Origin: Curtobacterium sp. MCBD17_035
GTDB lineage: Bacteria > Actinomycetota > Actinomycetes > Actinomycetales > Microbacteriaceae
Direction: 5' to 3'
NCBI RefSeq assembly: GCF_003234815.2
Contig: NZ_CP126279.1
Coordinates: 372,001 to 436,000 of the forward strand
DNA: 64,000 nucleotides
Part shown: positions 57,043 to 64,000 of the stretch, piece after piece
How positions within the stretch are numbered: the first letter of the stretch is position 1
How the letters are laid out: each line of letters starts with the position of its first letter
The notes under the pieces: generated by a model
What the model saw: the letters and a program-made list of their open reading frames with translations, nothing else
Told to the model about the DNA's origin: nothing
The model's database searches: none
Made by a program: the position numbers and the translations under genes

Positions 57043-58563
57043 TCACGCCCGGCCACCCGTCCGTCGTGCCACCCGCCACACGTCGACGCGGTCCTCGCCC
57101 GAGCCGAACCGTCGTTCGAGCACGGCCCGTCGCACCGCCGCGTGGACGAGGGGCAGGTGTGCCAGGTCCTCGCGCACGGACACGGTCGTGACCACGTAGT
57201 CGACCGTGCGGCCGTCGTCGGTGCGGCGTCGGACCTCGGGATCGCTGTCGAGCTTGTGGAACCACACGACGTCGTCGGGGTCACGGCCGGCGCGCACGAG
57301 GTCGAGCCACATGGCGTCGTCGACCACCACGACCGCGTGTCGACCGACGTGGGCGGCGAGCCACCGTTCGGCGGATCGCATCGGACGGTCGGCATCGGCG
57401 GTCGTCAGCCAGCGGAGGCCCTGCGTGGCGCTCGGCACCCAGAACGCGCCGACGGCGACCACCGCGAGCACGGTGCCGGCCGCCATGGCACGCGTCAACG
57501 ACCGGGGGAACCGGCGGTCGTGTCGCAGCCATGCGCGGAGGCCGCCCTCCACGACGAGCGCCACGAGGACGGCACCGAACGGCAGGAGCACGACGACGAA
57601 CGGGACGGGCAGGTACCCGCCGGGCCGGAGCGCCACGGCGACGTGTCCGAGCACGAGGACGGCGATCGGGCGGAGCCGCTGCCGGGCCGTGGCGAGCACC
57701 GCGGCGGCGAGCCCGGCGACGACGAAGGGGGCGTCGAGGGACCACCACGACGCCAGCGTGCGCGCGGTGTCGCTCGTCGCGTCGAGGACGGAACCCCCGG
57801 CCTCCCGACCGGCGACCTGGAACCACGCCGACCCCAGGAGGCTCACGTGACCCGCGCCGGGGAGGAGTTCGTCCTTGATGGCGGCCGACACCGGGTACAC
57901 GGCGACGAGCAGGACGAAGAGCGGCACCGCGACACCGGCGGCGGTGCGGCGGACGGCCGGGTGCCCGCGCTGCGCGGCGACCCACGCCAGGGACGGGACG
58001 ACGAGCACCGTCGTCTCCTTGGTGAGGACCGCGACCGCGCACGCGGCGGCCGCGCCGGCCCAGGCCGGCAGCTGACGGTGTCGCGCCGTGACCAGGACCG
58101 CCGCGAGCAGGACCCACGGCACGGCGAGGTCGTCGAGGTAGACCATCCGGTGGAACGCGACCGCCAGCGGCGAGATCGCGAAGACCGCCGCCGCGACGGT
58201 GGCCGCGACCGGGGAGCCGCCGAGGCGTCGGGTCAACAGCCAGGTCAGGACGGTGGCCGCGAGGGTGGCGGTGACCACGGCCTCCCGGCCGGCGAGCACC
58301 GCGGACTGGTGCCGTGCCAGCGCACCCGTCGCGCCGAACCACAGGGCGAGTTGCATCCACCCCGCCGGGGGATGGTCGTACCAGTAGGTGTAGTGGGCGA
58401 GCGCGCCCGAGTGCAGTGAGGACCAGGCCTGCGCGACGTACGTGCCCTCGTCGTCGGCGCGCTGGGGCCTGCGGCCGAGGCCGACGCACAGTGCCACGAT
58501 CTCGACCACGAGCACGGGTCCGCACCAGACCACTCCCCGCAGGACCGCGGTGCGGCTGCTCAC
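57043..58563 (-). CDS. Glycosyltransferase family 39-type membrane protein
   Basis: The 506-residue protein has about 10-12 membrane helices. Close to the N-terminus, an acidic first-loop motif (DDEGTYVAQAW) and DHPPAGWMQLALW match the ArnT/PMT-like GT-C family, which moves a sugar from a lipid carrier. The C-terminal soluble domain has VVVVDDAMWLDLVRAG. It starts at GTG, overlapping the GT2 stop (GTGA). Acceptor and sugar are unknown. Confidence 0.82.
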   Translation of the reverse strand: MSSRTAVLRGVVWCGPVLVVEIVALCVGLGRRPQRADDEGTYVAQAWSSLHSGALAHYTYWYDHPPAGWMQLALWFGATGALARHQSAVLAGREAVVTATLAATVLTWLLTRRLGGSPVAATVAAAVFAISPLAVAFHRMVYLDDLAVPWVLLAAVLVTARHRQLPAWAGAAAACAVAVLTKETTVLVVPSLAWVAAQRGHPAVRRTAAGVAVPLFVLLVAVYPVSAAIKDELLPGAGHVSLLGSAWFQVAGREAGGSVLDATSDTARTLASWWSLDAPFVVAGLAAAVLATARQRLRPIAVLVLGHVAVALRPGGYLPVPFVVVLLPFGAVLVALVVEGGLRAWLRHDRRFPRSLTRAMAAGTVLAVVAVGAFWVPSATQGLRWLTTADADRPMRSAERWLAAHVGRHAVVVVDDAMWLDLVRAGRDPDDVVWFHKLDSDPEVRRRTDDGRTVDYVVTTVSVREDLAHLPLVHAAVRRAVLERRFGSGEDRVDVWRVARRTGGRA

Positions 58564-59909
58564 GCCGGGGCCCGGCCCGGCGTGGGGGCACCGCGCCGCT
58601 GACGCCGGTGCAGGCCGGTGTGCATCGTCTTCTGCCACGAGTGGTCGCCGCGCACCTCGCGCCACACCGCGACGACGGCCGCGACCGACAGGACGACCTG
58701 GAACGGGATCGCCCCGAGCACGAGTCGGACGTGGTCCCCCGGCCGGACCCGACGGCCGAAGGCGCGACCGAACTGGTCGAGTGCGAGGCACTCGACCACG
58801 AGCATGAGCGCGGACGGCGCCACGGGCGCGAGCGTCACGAGCGTCACGGGGACCGGGAGGCGCACCGCCAGCGTCTCGACGACGGCCACCGGGACCGACA
58901 TGCCGATGAGCACCTGCGCGAACGGCATGCCGAGCACGACGCGGGCGAGCGTGCGCCGCCGCCACGACGGGAGGCCCTTCCAGGCGCCGCCACGCAGCAC
59001 CTGGAGGAACCCCTGGTTCCAGCGCACCCGCTGGCGGAGGAGCCCCCGGAGGTCCGGCGGGGTCTCCTCGCGGGTCGAGTACGTCGGGTCCGTGACGACG
59101 TCGATCCGGGCGCCCGCTGCGGAGAGCCGGATGCCGAGCTCGCAGTCCTCGGCGAGGCAGTCGTCCTGCCAGCCGCCGATCCGCTCGAGCACCCGACGGC
59201 GGACGAACACGGTGTTCCCCGCGAGGGGCACGACCCCCGCCGCCGCGTGCGCGTGCAGCCGTGACCCGAACCAGAGCGCGTACTCGACCACGTTCCGGAC
59301 GCGCCACCACGACCGCGCGTGGTTCATCAGCTGCACCCCGCCCTGCACCACGTCCGCGCCCGTCTCCGCGAACCGCGCGTCCACCCGCTCGAGGAGTCGC
59401 TCGTGCACGTCGTCCTCGGCGTCGAACACCCCGATGACGCTGCCCGTGGCGACCGCGAGCCCACGGTTCAGGGCGCGCGGCTTCGTCTTCACCCGCCCCC
59501 GGTCGACCACCACGCGGACGTGGTCCGGGTGCCGGGCCGCCGCGGCCTCGGCGATCCGGGCCGTCGCGCGGTCGTCGTGCCCGACGATGACGATCACCTC
59601 GAACCGCGGGTGCGTCTGGGCGGCGAGCAGGTCGAGCGTGTCCGCGAGGACCCCCTCCTCGTGCCGGGCCGGCACGAGGAGTGAGAACGACCGCGTGCAC
59701 GGCCTCGGCTTCCGGTCGAACCGGCTCCGCGCCACCCGCTCCGGTGATGCCTGCGTGTGCAGGGACCACAGGAGCGTGAGGACCGCGAAGGCCGTCAGGG
59801 CAGCGGCGAGGGCGAGCTGCGTGGCGATCGCGGCGGCGAGGAGTGGCGCGTCGAGCACGGGGTCCCTCCACATCACGGGGCGTCGGGGGTCGGCGTCCCG
59901 AGACCGCAT
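58560..59909 (-). CDS. Membrane-bound glycosyltransferase family 2
   Basis: The 449-residue protein has an N-terminal helix, a GT2 domain (SLLVPARHEEGVL, the metal-binding DAEDD, CLAEDCELGIRL and the QRVRW motif in LRQRVRWNQGF) and two or three C-terminal helices. This is the layout of processive cellulose-synthase-like enzymes, but the fold also fits lipid-linked sugar transfer. The coupled GT39 gene suggests it supplies a lipid-linked sugar. ATG at 59873 is an alternative start. Confidence 0.85.
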   Translation of the reverse strand: MRSRDADPRRPVMWRDPVLDAPLLAAAIATQLALAAALTAFAVLTLLWSLHTQASPERVARSRFDRKPRPCTRSFSLLVPARHEEGVLADTLDLLAAQTHPRFEVIVIVGHDDRATARIAEAAAARHPDHVRVVVDRGRVKTKPRALNRGLAVATGSVIGVFDAEDDVHERLLERVDARFAETGADVVQGGVQLMNHARSWWRVRNVVEYALWFGSRLHAHAAAGVVPLAGNTVFVRRRVLERIGGWQDDCLAEDCELGIRLSAAGARIDVVTDPTYSTREETPPDLRGLLRQRVRWNQGFLQVLRGGAWKGLPSWRRRTLARVVLGMPFAQVLIGMSVPVAVVETLAVRLPVPVTLVTLAPVAPSALMLVVECLALDQFGRAFGRRVRPGDHVRLVLGAIPFQVVLSVAAVVAVWREVRGDHSWQKTMHTGLHRRQRRGAPTPGRAPA

Positions 59910-60063
59910 GGTGTGCGGGTCCGGAACGTGTCGAGGACGTCGAACCGCACCGATCCGCCCGTCGGCGTCGCTCCTTTACGGCTGGCACTCACCCGGGCGG
60001 GGATCCGCTGTCACCCGAGGTCCCGTCCCGCCGGATGACCCTGGCGCTCCCAGCGCTGTTCGC

Positions 60064-60101
60064 TACTGTGTGCTCGACTGGTCATGTCCGCACAGGACCA
60101 G
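60064..60101 (+). promoter_or_regulatory. gntR promoter (TACTGT) with DasR/NagR-like site
   Basis: TACTGT at 60064-60069 is the -10. The 25-bp site at 60077-60101 (ACTGGTCATGTCCG then CACAGGACCAG) starts 7 nt later, at the predicted transcription start. The same sequence recurs at 61681 with three changes. Confidence 0.7.
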
Positions 60102-60144
60102 CCCCCGGTCGCCGGGCCTCCACTGCGGGCGAGGAGTACGACGC

Positions 60145-60915
60145 GTGGCACGACGCAGCGACGAGGGTGCGGCACGACGGATCACCGAGAGCGCGATCCC
60201 GAAGCACGCGCAGCTCCGGCGGATCCTGCTCGAACTCGTGACCGAGCGACTGCAGCCGGGCGCCGCGATTCCCTCGGAGCGGCAGCTCATCACCGAGTAC
60301 GGCGTCAGCCGCATCACCGTGCGCGAGGCCCTCGGCCAACTCGTCAACGAGGGCTACCTGACGCGTGTCCGTGGCAAGGGCACGTTCGTCGCGCACCGAC
60401 CCGTGCAGTCGACGCTCCACCTCGCCTCGTTCACCGAGGAGATGCGTGCGCTCGGACACACGCCGACCACGGTCGTGCTCCTCCGGGAGGAACGGGTCGC
60501 GCCCGCGGACACCGCGGCCGCCCTGCACCTCGAGTCCGACGACGTCGCCGTCCACCTGAAGCGCCTGCGGCTCGCCGACGGCGTGCCCGTGTCGATCGAC
60601 GACGCCTGGTTCTCGCGCGCCGCGTACCCGGGGCTCCTGGAGCACGACCTCAGCGGCTCGGTGTACTCGCTGGTGGCCGATCGGTACGGGCTGCCGATCG
60701 TCCGCGCGGTGCAGACGGTCGCGGCGGACCCGGCGAGCGACGACGTGGCGACACTCCTCGGCACGCGGACCGGGGCGCCCGTACTAGTGTTCGACCGCGT
60801 GTCGTTCGCCGAACCCGGCCCGGTGGAGCACACCCGGAGCTGGTACCGGAGCGACCGGTACCGGGTCCAGATGGAGGTCTCGGCCGAGGCGCCGCGGACG
60901 ATCGCGCTGATCTAG
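60145..60915 (+). CDS. GntR family transcriptional regulator, HutC/DasR type
   Basis: The 256-residue protein has an N-terminal winged helix (IPSERQLITEYGVSRITVRE, about residues 45-65) and a UTRA ligand domain. It starts at GTG, with GAGGAG 8 nt away. Regulators of this type sense GlcNAc-6-phosphate or a related amino sugar. Twin operator-like sites at its own promoter and at the EIIC promoter, and the neighbouring PTS genes, support that role. The stop codon shares the palindrome CTAG with the EIIA stop. Confidence 0.9.
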   Translation: MARRSDEGAARRITESAIPKHAQLRRILLELVTERLQPGAAIPSERQLITEYGVSRITVREALGQLVNEGYLTRVRGKGTFVAHRPVQSTLHLASFTEEMRALGHTPTTVVLLREERVAPADTAAALHLESDDVAVHLKRLRLADGVPVSIDDAWFSRAAYPGLLEHDLSGSVYSLVADRYGLPIVRAVQTVAADPASDDVATLLGTRTGAPVLVFDRVSFAEPGPVEHTRSWYRSDRYRVQMEVSAEAPRTIALI

Positions 60916-61364
60916 GTCGTGTAGAGCGTCGCGCCCTCGGGCAGGGAGCTGCCCACGGCGTCCTGGGGGACCGAGTCGGGCGTCGAACCGAGGACGACGA
61001 CCGGGCACACCGGGGCGTAGCCGGCCGCCACGATCGACGCCGGGTCGAACCGCACGACGGGGTCGCCTGCCGCGACGGTGTCCCCCTCGGCGGCGAGGAG
61101 CTCGAACCCCGCACCGCCGAGCTTGACCGTGTCGATGCCGACGTGCACGAGGACGTCCGTGCCCTCGGCGCCCTCGATCGCGAACGCGTGCGGGTGGAGC
61201 TTGACGATCGTGCCCGCCACGGGCGCCACCGCCGTCACGGACCGGGCGTGCTCGTCCGGGCGCACGGCGACGCCCGCCCCGACGAGCTGGCCCGCGAACA
61301 CCGGATCCGGCACGTCGGCGAGCCCGACGACCGGTCCGGCGAACGGCGTGCGGACGTCCGTCAC
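60912..61364 (-). CDS. PTS sugar transporter EIIA component (glucose/GlcNAc class)
   Basis: The 150-residue EIIA-Glc-like domain has the Gly-rich AGTIVKLHPHAFAIEG and the phosphorylated His in VLVHVGIDTVKLGG near residue 74. It starts at GTG, overlapping the EIIB stop (GTGA). It passes phosphate from HPr to EIIB. The domain is a free protein here and not fused to EIIC. Confidence 0.92.
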   Translation of the reverse strand: MTDVRTPFAGPVVGLADVPDPVFAGQLVGAGVAVRPDEHARSVTAVAPVAGTIVKLHPHAFAIEGAEGTDVLVHVGIDTVKLGGAGFELLAAEGDTVAAGDPVVRFDPASIVAAGYAPVCPVVVLGSTPDSVPQDAVGSSLPEGATLYTT

Positions 61365-61591
61365 AGGATGTCCTCGATGTCCTGCGCCAGGTTGTCGGCC
61401 TCGGGGCCGACGATCACCTGCACGCCGGTGCCCATGGCGACGACGGCGATCGCACCCGCCTGCTTGAGCGCGGCCTCGTCGACGAGCGACGGGTCGACCA
61501 CCTCGGTGCGGAGGCGCGTGATGCAGCCCTCGACCTCCTCGATGTTGTCGGCGCCGCCGAGTGCTGCCACGATCGCTTCTGCCTTCGACAT
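61361..61591 (-). CDS. PTS sugar transporter EIIB component
   Basis: The 76-residue EIIB domain has the phosphorylation site Cys23 in EVEGCITRLRTEV, the typical glucose/GlcNAc EIIB signature. It passes phosphate to the incoming sugar. The ATG has GGAGGA at good spacing. It is divergent from the EIIC gene, with a 191-nt control region between. Confidence 0.93.
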   Translation of the reverse strand: MSKAEAIVAALGGADNIEEVEGCITRLRTEVVDPSLVDEAALKQAGAIAVVAMGTGVQVIVGPEADNLAQDIEDIL

Positions 61592-61644
61592 GGGTCCTCC
61601 TCCAGGGGATGAACTGCGGTCTCGACGGGGCCGGGACCGGGTTG

Positions 61645-61673
61645 TTGACACGGACCACGCTGATGTGGAGACT
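61645..61673 (+). promoter_or_regulatory. EIIC promoter TTGACA-N17-GAGACT
   Basis: A perfect -35 at 61645-61650 and an AnnnT-type -10 at 61668-61673 are spaced 17 nt apart, ending 7 nt before the operator-like site. Confidence 0.6.
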
Positions 61674-61680
61674 ACAGCGA

Positions 61681-61705
61681 ACTGGTCATGACCGGACAGG
61701 ACCGG
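61681..61705. promoter_or_regulatory. DasR/NagR-like operator at the EIIC promoter
   Basis: ACTGGTCATGACCGG opens with the perfect palindrome GGTCATGACC. With the rest (ACAGGACCGG) it matches the site at 60077 at 22 of 25 positions. It sits at the predicted transcription start, as expected for a repressor. Confidence 0.75.
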
Positions 61706-61706
61706 C

Positions 61707-61722
61707 ACTGTTCTCGAACAGT
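61707..61722. promoter_or_regulatory. ACTGTTC-TC-GAACAGT palindrome
   Basis: A perfect 7-bp inverted repeat with a 2-nt spacer directly follows the previous site and may bind a second regulator. Confidence 0.4.
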
Positions 61723-61782
61723 ACCGACGCGGGATCCGGGCATCAACCACCCATGCTGCACCCGATGACGAGAGGATCCACC

Positions 61783-63030
61783 ATGACCACGGCCGAAGCC
61801 GTCCCGGTGTCCACCCCACCGGCCAAGAAGCCCAGTCGCGCGTTCGCCAACCTGCAGCGGCTCGGCCGGAGCCTCATGCTCCCGATCGCGGTGCTCCCGG
61901 CCGCCGGCATCCTGCTCCGCCTCGGGCAGGCCGACCTGCTCGGCGCCATCCCCGGGTTCGGGCAGTGGGCCGCGGTCATCTCCGCCGCCGGCAACGGCGT
62001 CTTCACGTGGCTGCCGCTCATCTTCGCCGTCGGCATCGCGATCGGTTGGGCCAAGAAGTCCGACGGGTCGACCGCCCTCGCCGCGGTCGTCGGCTACATG
62101 GTGCTCTCGAGCGTGTTCACCGCGATGTCGCCCATCGTGCTCGGCACCCACAAGAACGCCGCCGGCACCGTGCCCACGATCAACTACGGGGTCCTCGGCG
62201 GCATCGTGATGGGGCTCGTGTCCGCGGTGCTCTGGCAGCGGTTCCACCGGACGAAGCTGCCCGACTTCATCGGGTTCTTCTCCGGCCGACGCCTGGTCCC
62301 GATCCTCAGCGCGTTCGCCGGGCTGTTCATCGGCGTGGCGATGGCGTTCCTCTACATCCCGTTCGACGCCGTGATCACCTGGATCGGCAACGCGGTCGCG
62401 TCCAACTCGGTCGTCGGCGGCGGGATCTACGGCGCGGCGAACCGCCTGCTCATCCCGACGGGCCTCCACCAGATCCTCAACTCGGTCGTCTGGTTCATCA
62501 TCGGCGACTACCACGGCGCGCACGGCGACCTCAACCGCTTCTTCGCGGGCGACCCGCACGCCGGCATCTTCATGACCGGGTTCTTCCCGATCATGATGTT
62601 CGGTCTCCCGGGCGCGGCCCTGGCGATCTGGCGTCACGCGAAGCCGCAGAACCGCAAGGTCGTCGGCGGCATCATGCTCTCGGCCGCGCTCACCTCGTTC
62701 GTCACGGGCATCACCGAGCCGCTCGAGTACTCCTTCATGTTCGTGGCCTGGCCGCTCTACGTCGTGCACGCGGTCCTGACCGGCACGTCGCTCGCGATCG
62801 TCAACGCGCTCGGGATCCACGACGGCTTCACGTTCTCCGCGGGCGCGATCGACTACGTGCTCAACTTCGGCAAGGCGCAGGGCGCGATCTGGCTCATCCC
62901 GATCGGCATCGCCTACGGCGTCATCTACTACTTCGTCTTCAGCTTCGTCATCAAACGCTGGAACCTCCGGACCCCGGGGCGCGAGGACGACGCGGCGGCC
63001 GAGTCGGTCGAGGCGGCCACGACGCCCTGA
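61783..63030 (+). CDS. PTS transporter EIIC component, N-acetylglucosamine type
   Basis: The 415-residue membrane component starts with LQRLGRSLMLPIAVLPAAGI. It has LPDFIGFFSGRRLVPILSAF, NRLLIPTGLHQILNSVVWF, SFVTGITEPLEYSFMF and a C-terminal helix. GRSLMLPIAVLPAAGILLRL and GHxxGGI-type residues are those of NagE-like EIIC proteins, so GlcNAc is the best substrate guess. Ten membrane helices are expected. It uses the separate EIIA and EIIB genes across the divergent promoter. Confidence 0.9.
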   Translation: MTTAEAVPVSTPPAKKPSRAFANLQRLGRSLMLPIAVLPAAGILLRLGQADLLGAIPGFGQWAAVISAAGNGVFTWLPLIFAVGIAIGWAKKSDGSTALAAVVGYMVLSSVFTAMSPIVLGTHKNAAGTVPTINYGVLGGIVMGLVSAVLWQRFHRTKLPDFIGFFSGRRLVPILSAFAGLFIGVAMAFLYIPFDAVITWIGNAVASNSVVGGGIYGAANRLLIPTGLHQILNSVVWFIIGDYHGAHGDLNRFFAGDPHAGIFMTGFFPIMMFGLPGAALAIWRHAKPQNRKVVGGIMLSAALTSFVTGITEPLEYSFMFVAWPLYVVHAVLTGTSLAIVNALGIHDGFTFSAGAIDYVLNFGKAQGAIWLIPIGIAYGVIYYFVFSFVIKRWNLRTPGREDDAAAESVEAATTP

Positions 63031-63039
63031 CGTGGCGCG

Positions 63040-63085
63040 ACGGACGGGAGGCGCGGTGCCGGTCGGTACCGCGCCTCCCGTCCGT
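63040..63085 (+). terminator. Rho-independent-like terminator after the EIIC gene
   Basis: An 18-bp stem (63040-63057 with 63068-63085), a 10-nt loop and a following GGTTTT run. It contains CGGGAGG and GCGGTGCC, like the hairpin at 42115. Confidence 0.8.
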
Positions 63086-63089
63086 GGTT

Positions 63090-63118
63090 TTGACGATCAT
63101 TCTCAACAGGTCTAGCGT
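63090..63118 (+). promoter_or_regulatory. Promoter with Zur/Fur-type box for the metal ABC transporter
   Basis: TTGACGATCATTCTCAA (63090-63106) is an inverted repeat (TTGAxxAT-C-ATxxTCAA) resembling Zur boxes. Its first six bases form the -35 (TTGACG), and TAGCGT at 63113 is the -10 at 17-nt spacing. A repressor bound there would block the polymerase. Confidence 0.65.
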
Positions 63119-63163
63119 CGAGGGGCGGCAGCGCACGGGCGTTCGCCGCGAGGAAGGACCGCC

Positions 63164-64000
63164 GTGACCCCGCGCGCACCCCACGAGGACGAGCAGGACG
63201 CCGTCCTGTCCCTGCGTGGCGCCGGGCTCGCGTACGGGTCACGGCACCTCTGGCACGACCTCGACCTCGACGTCCGGCCGGGGGAGTTCCTCGCGGTCCT
63301 CGGACCGAACGGCGCCGGCAAGACGAGCCTGCTGCGCACCGTGCTCGGGCAGCAGACGCTCACGACCGGCTCGATCCGGTTCCTCGGCGAACCCGTCACC
63401 CGCGGACACCGGCGCATGGGGTACGTCCCCCAGCAGCGGCTCATGGAGTCGGGCACGCCGCTGCGGACCCGGGACCTGGTGGCGCTCGGGGTGACCGGGC
63501 ACCGGTGGGGCCTCCGCCCGGCCCGTGCGGTGGAACGCGCCCGCATCGACGCGATCCTCGACGAGGTCGGCGCCGCCGCGTTCGCCGACGCCCCGGTCGC
63601 CGAGCTGTCCGGCGGCGAGCAGCAGCGCGCCCGGGTCGGCCAGGCGATCGCCGCGGATCCCGCGCTCCTGCTCTGCGACGAACCCCTCATCTCGCTGGAC
63701 CTCCGGCACCAGCGCGAGGTGACCGCGCTCATCGACCGGCAGCGTCGCCAGCGGGACGCCGCCGTGCTGTTCGTGACGCACGACGTCAACCCGATCCTCG
63801 ACGTCGTCGACCGCGTCCTCTACATCGCGGGCGGCCGCTTCCGGATCGGCGCGCCCGACGAGGTCCTCCGCGCCGACGTCCTGTCCGACCTGTACGGCAC
63901 GCCGGTCGACGTCGTCCGGACCATGGGGCGCATCGTCATCGTCGGTTCGAACGACCCGCACGACCACCTCGGTGAGCACCACCACCACGAGGGCGATCAC
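63164..64000 (+). CDS. Zinc/manganese-type ABC transporter ATP-binding protein (partial at window end)
   Basis: The frame from GTG 63164 stays open to the end of the window (279 residues visible). It carries GPNGAGKTSLLR near residue 47, VPQQRLM for the Q-loop, ELSGGEQQRARVGQA near 148, LLLCDEPLISLD and FVTHDVNPILDVVD. The visible tail is His-rich (HDHLGEHHHHEGDH), which fits metal handling. AGGAAGG precedes the GTG. The upstream Zur-like box suggests zinc uptake; manganese is the main alternative. Confidence 0.88.
   Translation, partial: MTPRAPHEDEQDAVLSLRGAGLAYGSRHLWHDLDLDVRPGEFLAVLGPNGAGKTSLLRTVLGQQTLTTGSIRFLGEPVTRGHRRMGYVPQQRLMESGTPLRTRDLVALGVTGHRWGLRPARAVERARIDAILDEVGAAAFADAPVAELSGGEQQRARVGQAIAADPALLLCDEPLISLDLRHQREVTALIDRQRRQRDAAVLFVTHDVNPILDVVDRVLYIAGGRFRIGAPDEVLRADVLSDLYGTPVDVVRTMGRIVIVGSNDPHDHLGEHHHHEGDH

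Noticed and set aside
58618..60144. Upstream extension of the GntR frame across both glycosyltransferase genes.
   Set aside because: It is the antisense frame of GT2. The regulator starts at GTG 60145 with a good ribosome binding site.
61707..61722. LexA/SOS box reading of the GAAC/GTTC palindrome.
   Set aside because: Order and spacing (GTTC-N2-GAAC) do not match the actinobacterial SOS box GAAC-N4-GTTC.

Overview
The window is a high-GC actinobacterial chromosome segment. The base composition, the codon use (third positions almost always G or C), the TANNNT-type -10 boxes placed directly in front of start codons, and the gene content (SURF1, DUF3817, PcrA, PerM-like DUF6350, an ESX-type FtsK ATPase, and a GlcNAc PTS under a DasR-like site) point to the family Microbacteriaceae. 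Curtobacterium or a close relative is the best guess, but that is inference from style and not from a database match. No rRNA, tRNA, CRISPR array, prophage or insertion sequence was recognised.

Layout. 1-5.8 kb: end of a cation/proton antiporter, SURF1, DUF3817 and guaA, then a Bax-inhibitor-1-like membrane protein and a glycerophosphodiester phosphodiesterase. 5.8-11.8 kb: a divergent MFS exporter/TetR pair sharing an operator, the helicase PcrA, a GNAT acetyltransferase and a PNPOx-like flavoprotein. 12-22 kb: a compact ESX-like (type VII) module. It has two small WXG-type proteins, a WXG-domain polymorphic toxin candidate, a GTGA-coupled partner of unknown function and an SseB-like protein on the minus strand, a large EccC/EssC-type ATPase on the plus strand, then an FHA protein and an unknown protein on the minus strand. 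22-25.7 kb: MpaB-type oxygenase, a small acidic protein, a SnoaL-like protein and a RecQ-type helicase. 25.9-32.1 kb: sucC-sucD, PerM-like DUF6350, purN-purH. 32.1-36.3 kb: a leader with a 29-codon ORF ahead of a heterodimeric ABC exporter. 36.4-40.5 kb: DUF805, a zinc alcohol/formaldehyde dehydrogenase, an alkyltransferase-like protein, a GNAT protein and a ROK regulator. 40.7-47.4 kb: a sugar ABC uptake operon ending in a GH38 alpha-mannosidase. 47.5-48 kb: Hsp20 under both CIRCE and HAIR elements. 48.2-53.5 kb: holin-like membrane protein, a HisC-type aminotransferase and a branched-chain 2-oxoacid dehydrogenase E1alpha/E1beta/E2 operon. 53.6-60 kb: CPBP protease, a small protein, GlgX and a coupled GT2/GT39 pair. 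60-64 kb: a GntR/HutC regulator, divergently arranged GlcNAc PTS genes (EIIA-EIIB against EIIC) and the start of a zinc-type ABC transporter.

How the genes fit together. Carbon uptake is organised in two locally regulated systems. A ROK repressor faces a palindrome inside the promoter of the mannoside ABC operon. A GntR/HutC repressor has two near-identical 25-bp sites, one at its own promoter and one at the EIIC promoter. Stress control is visible at hsp20, where the HrcA and HspR target sequences sit next to each other.

The most unusual sequence-level features are long near-perfect intergenic palindromes that share a GATCGCA-containing core, an over-represented 11-mer (CGGGAGGCCCG) found both between genes and inside coding sequence, several short tandem duplications, and a large set of apparently leaderless genes. 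The best candidate for a poorly described system is the 12-22 kb ESX-like module, whose toxin candidate overlaps its downstream partner by 4 nt.
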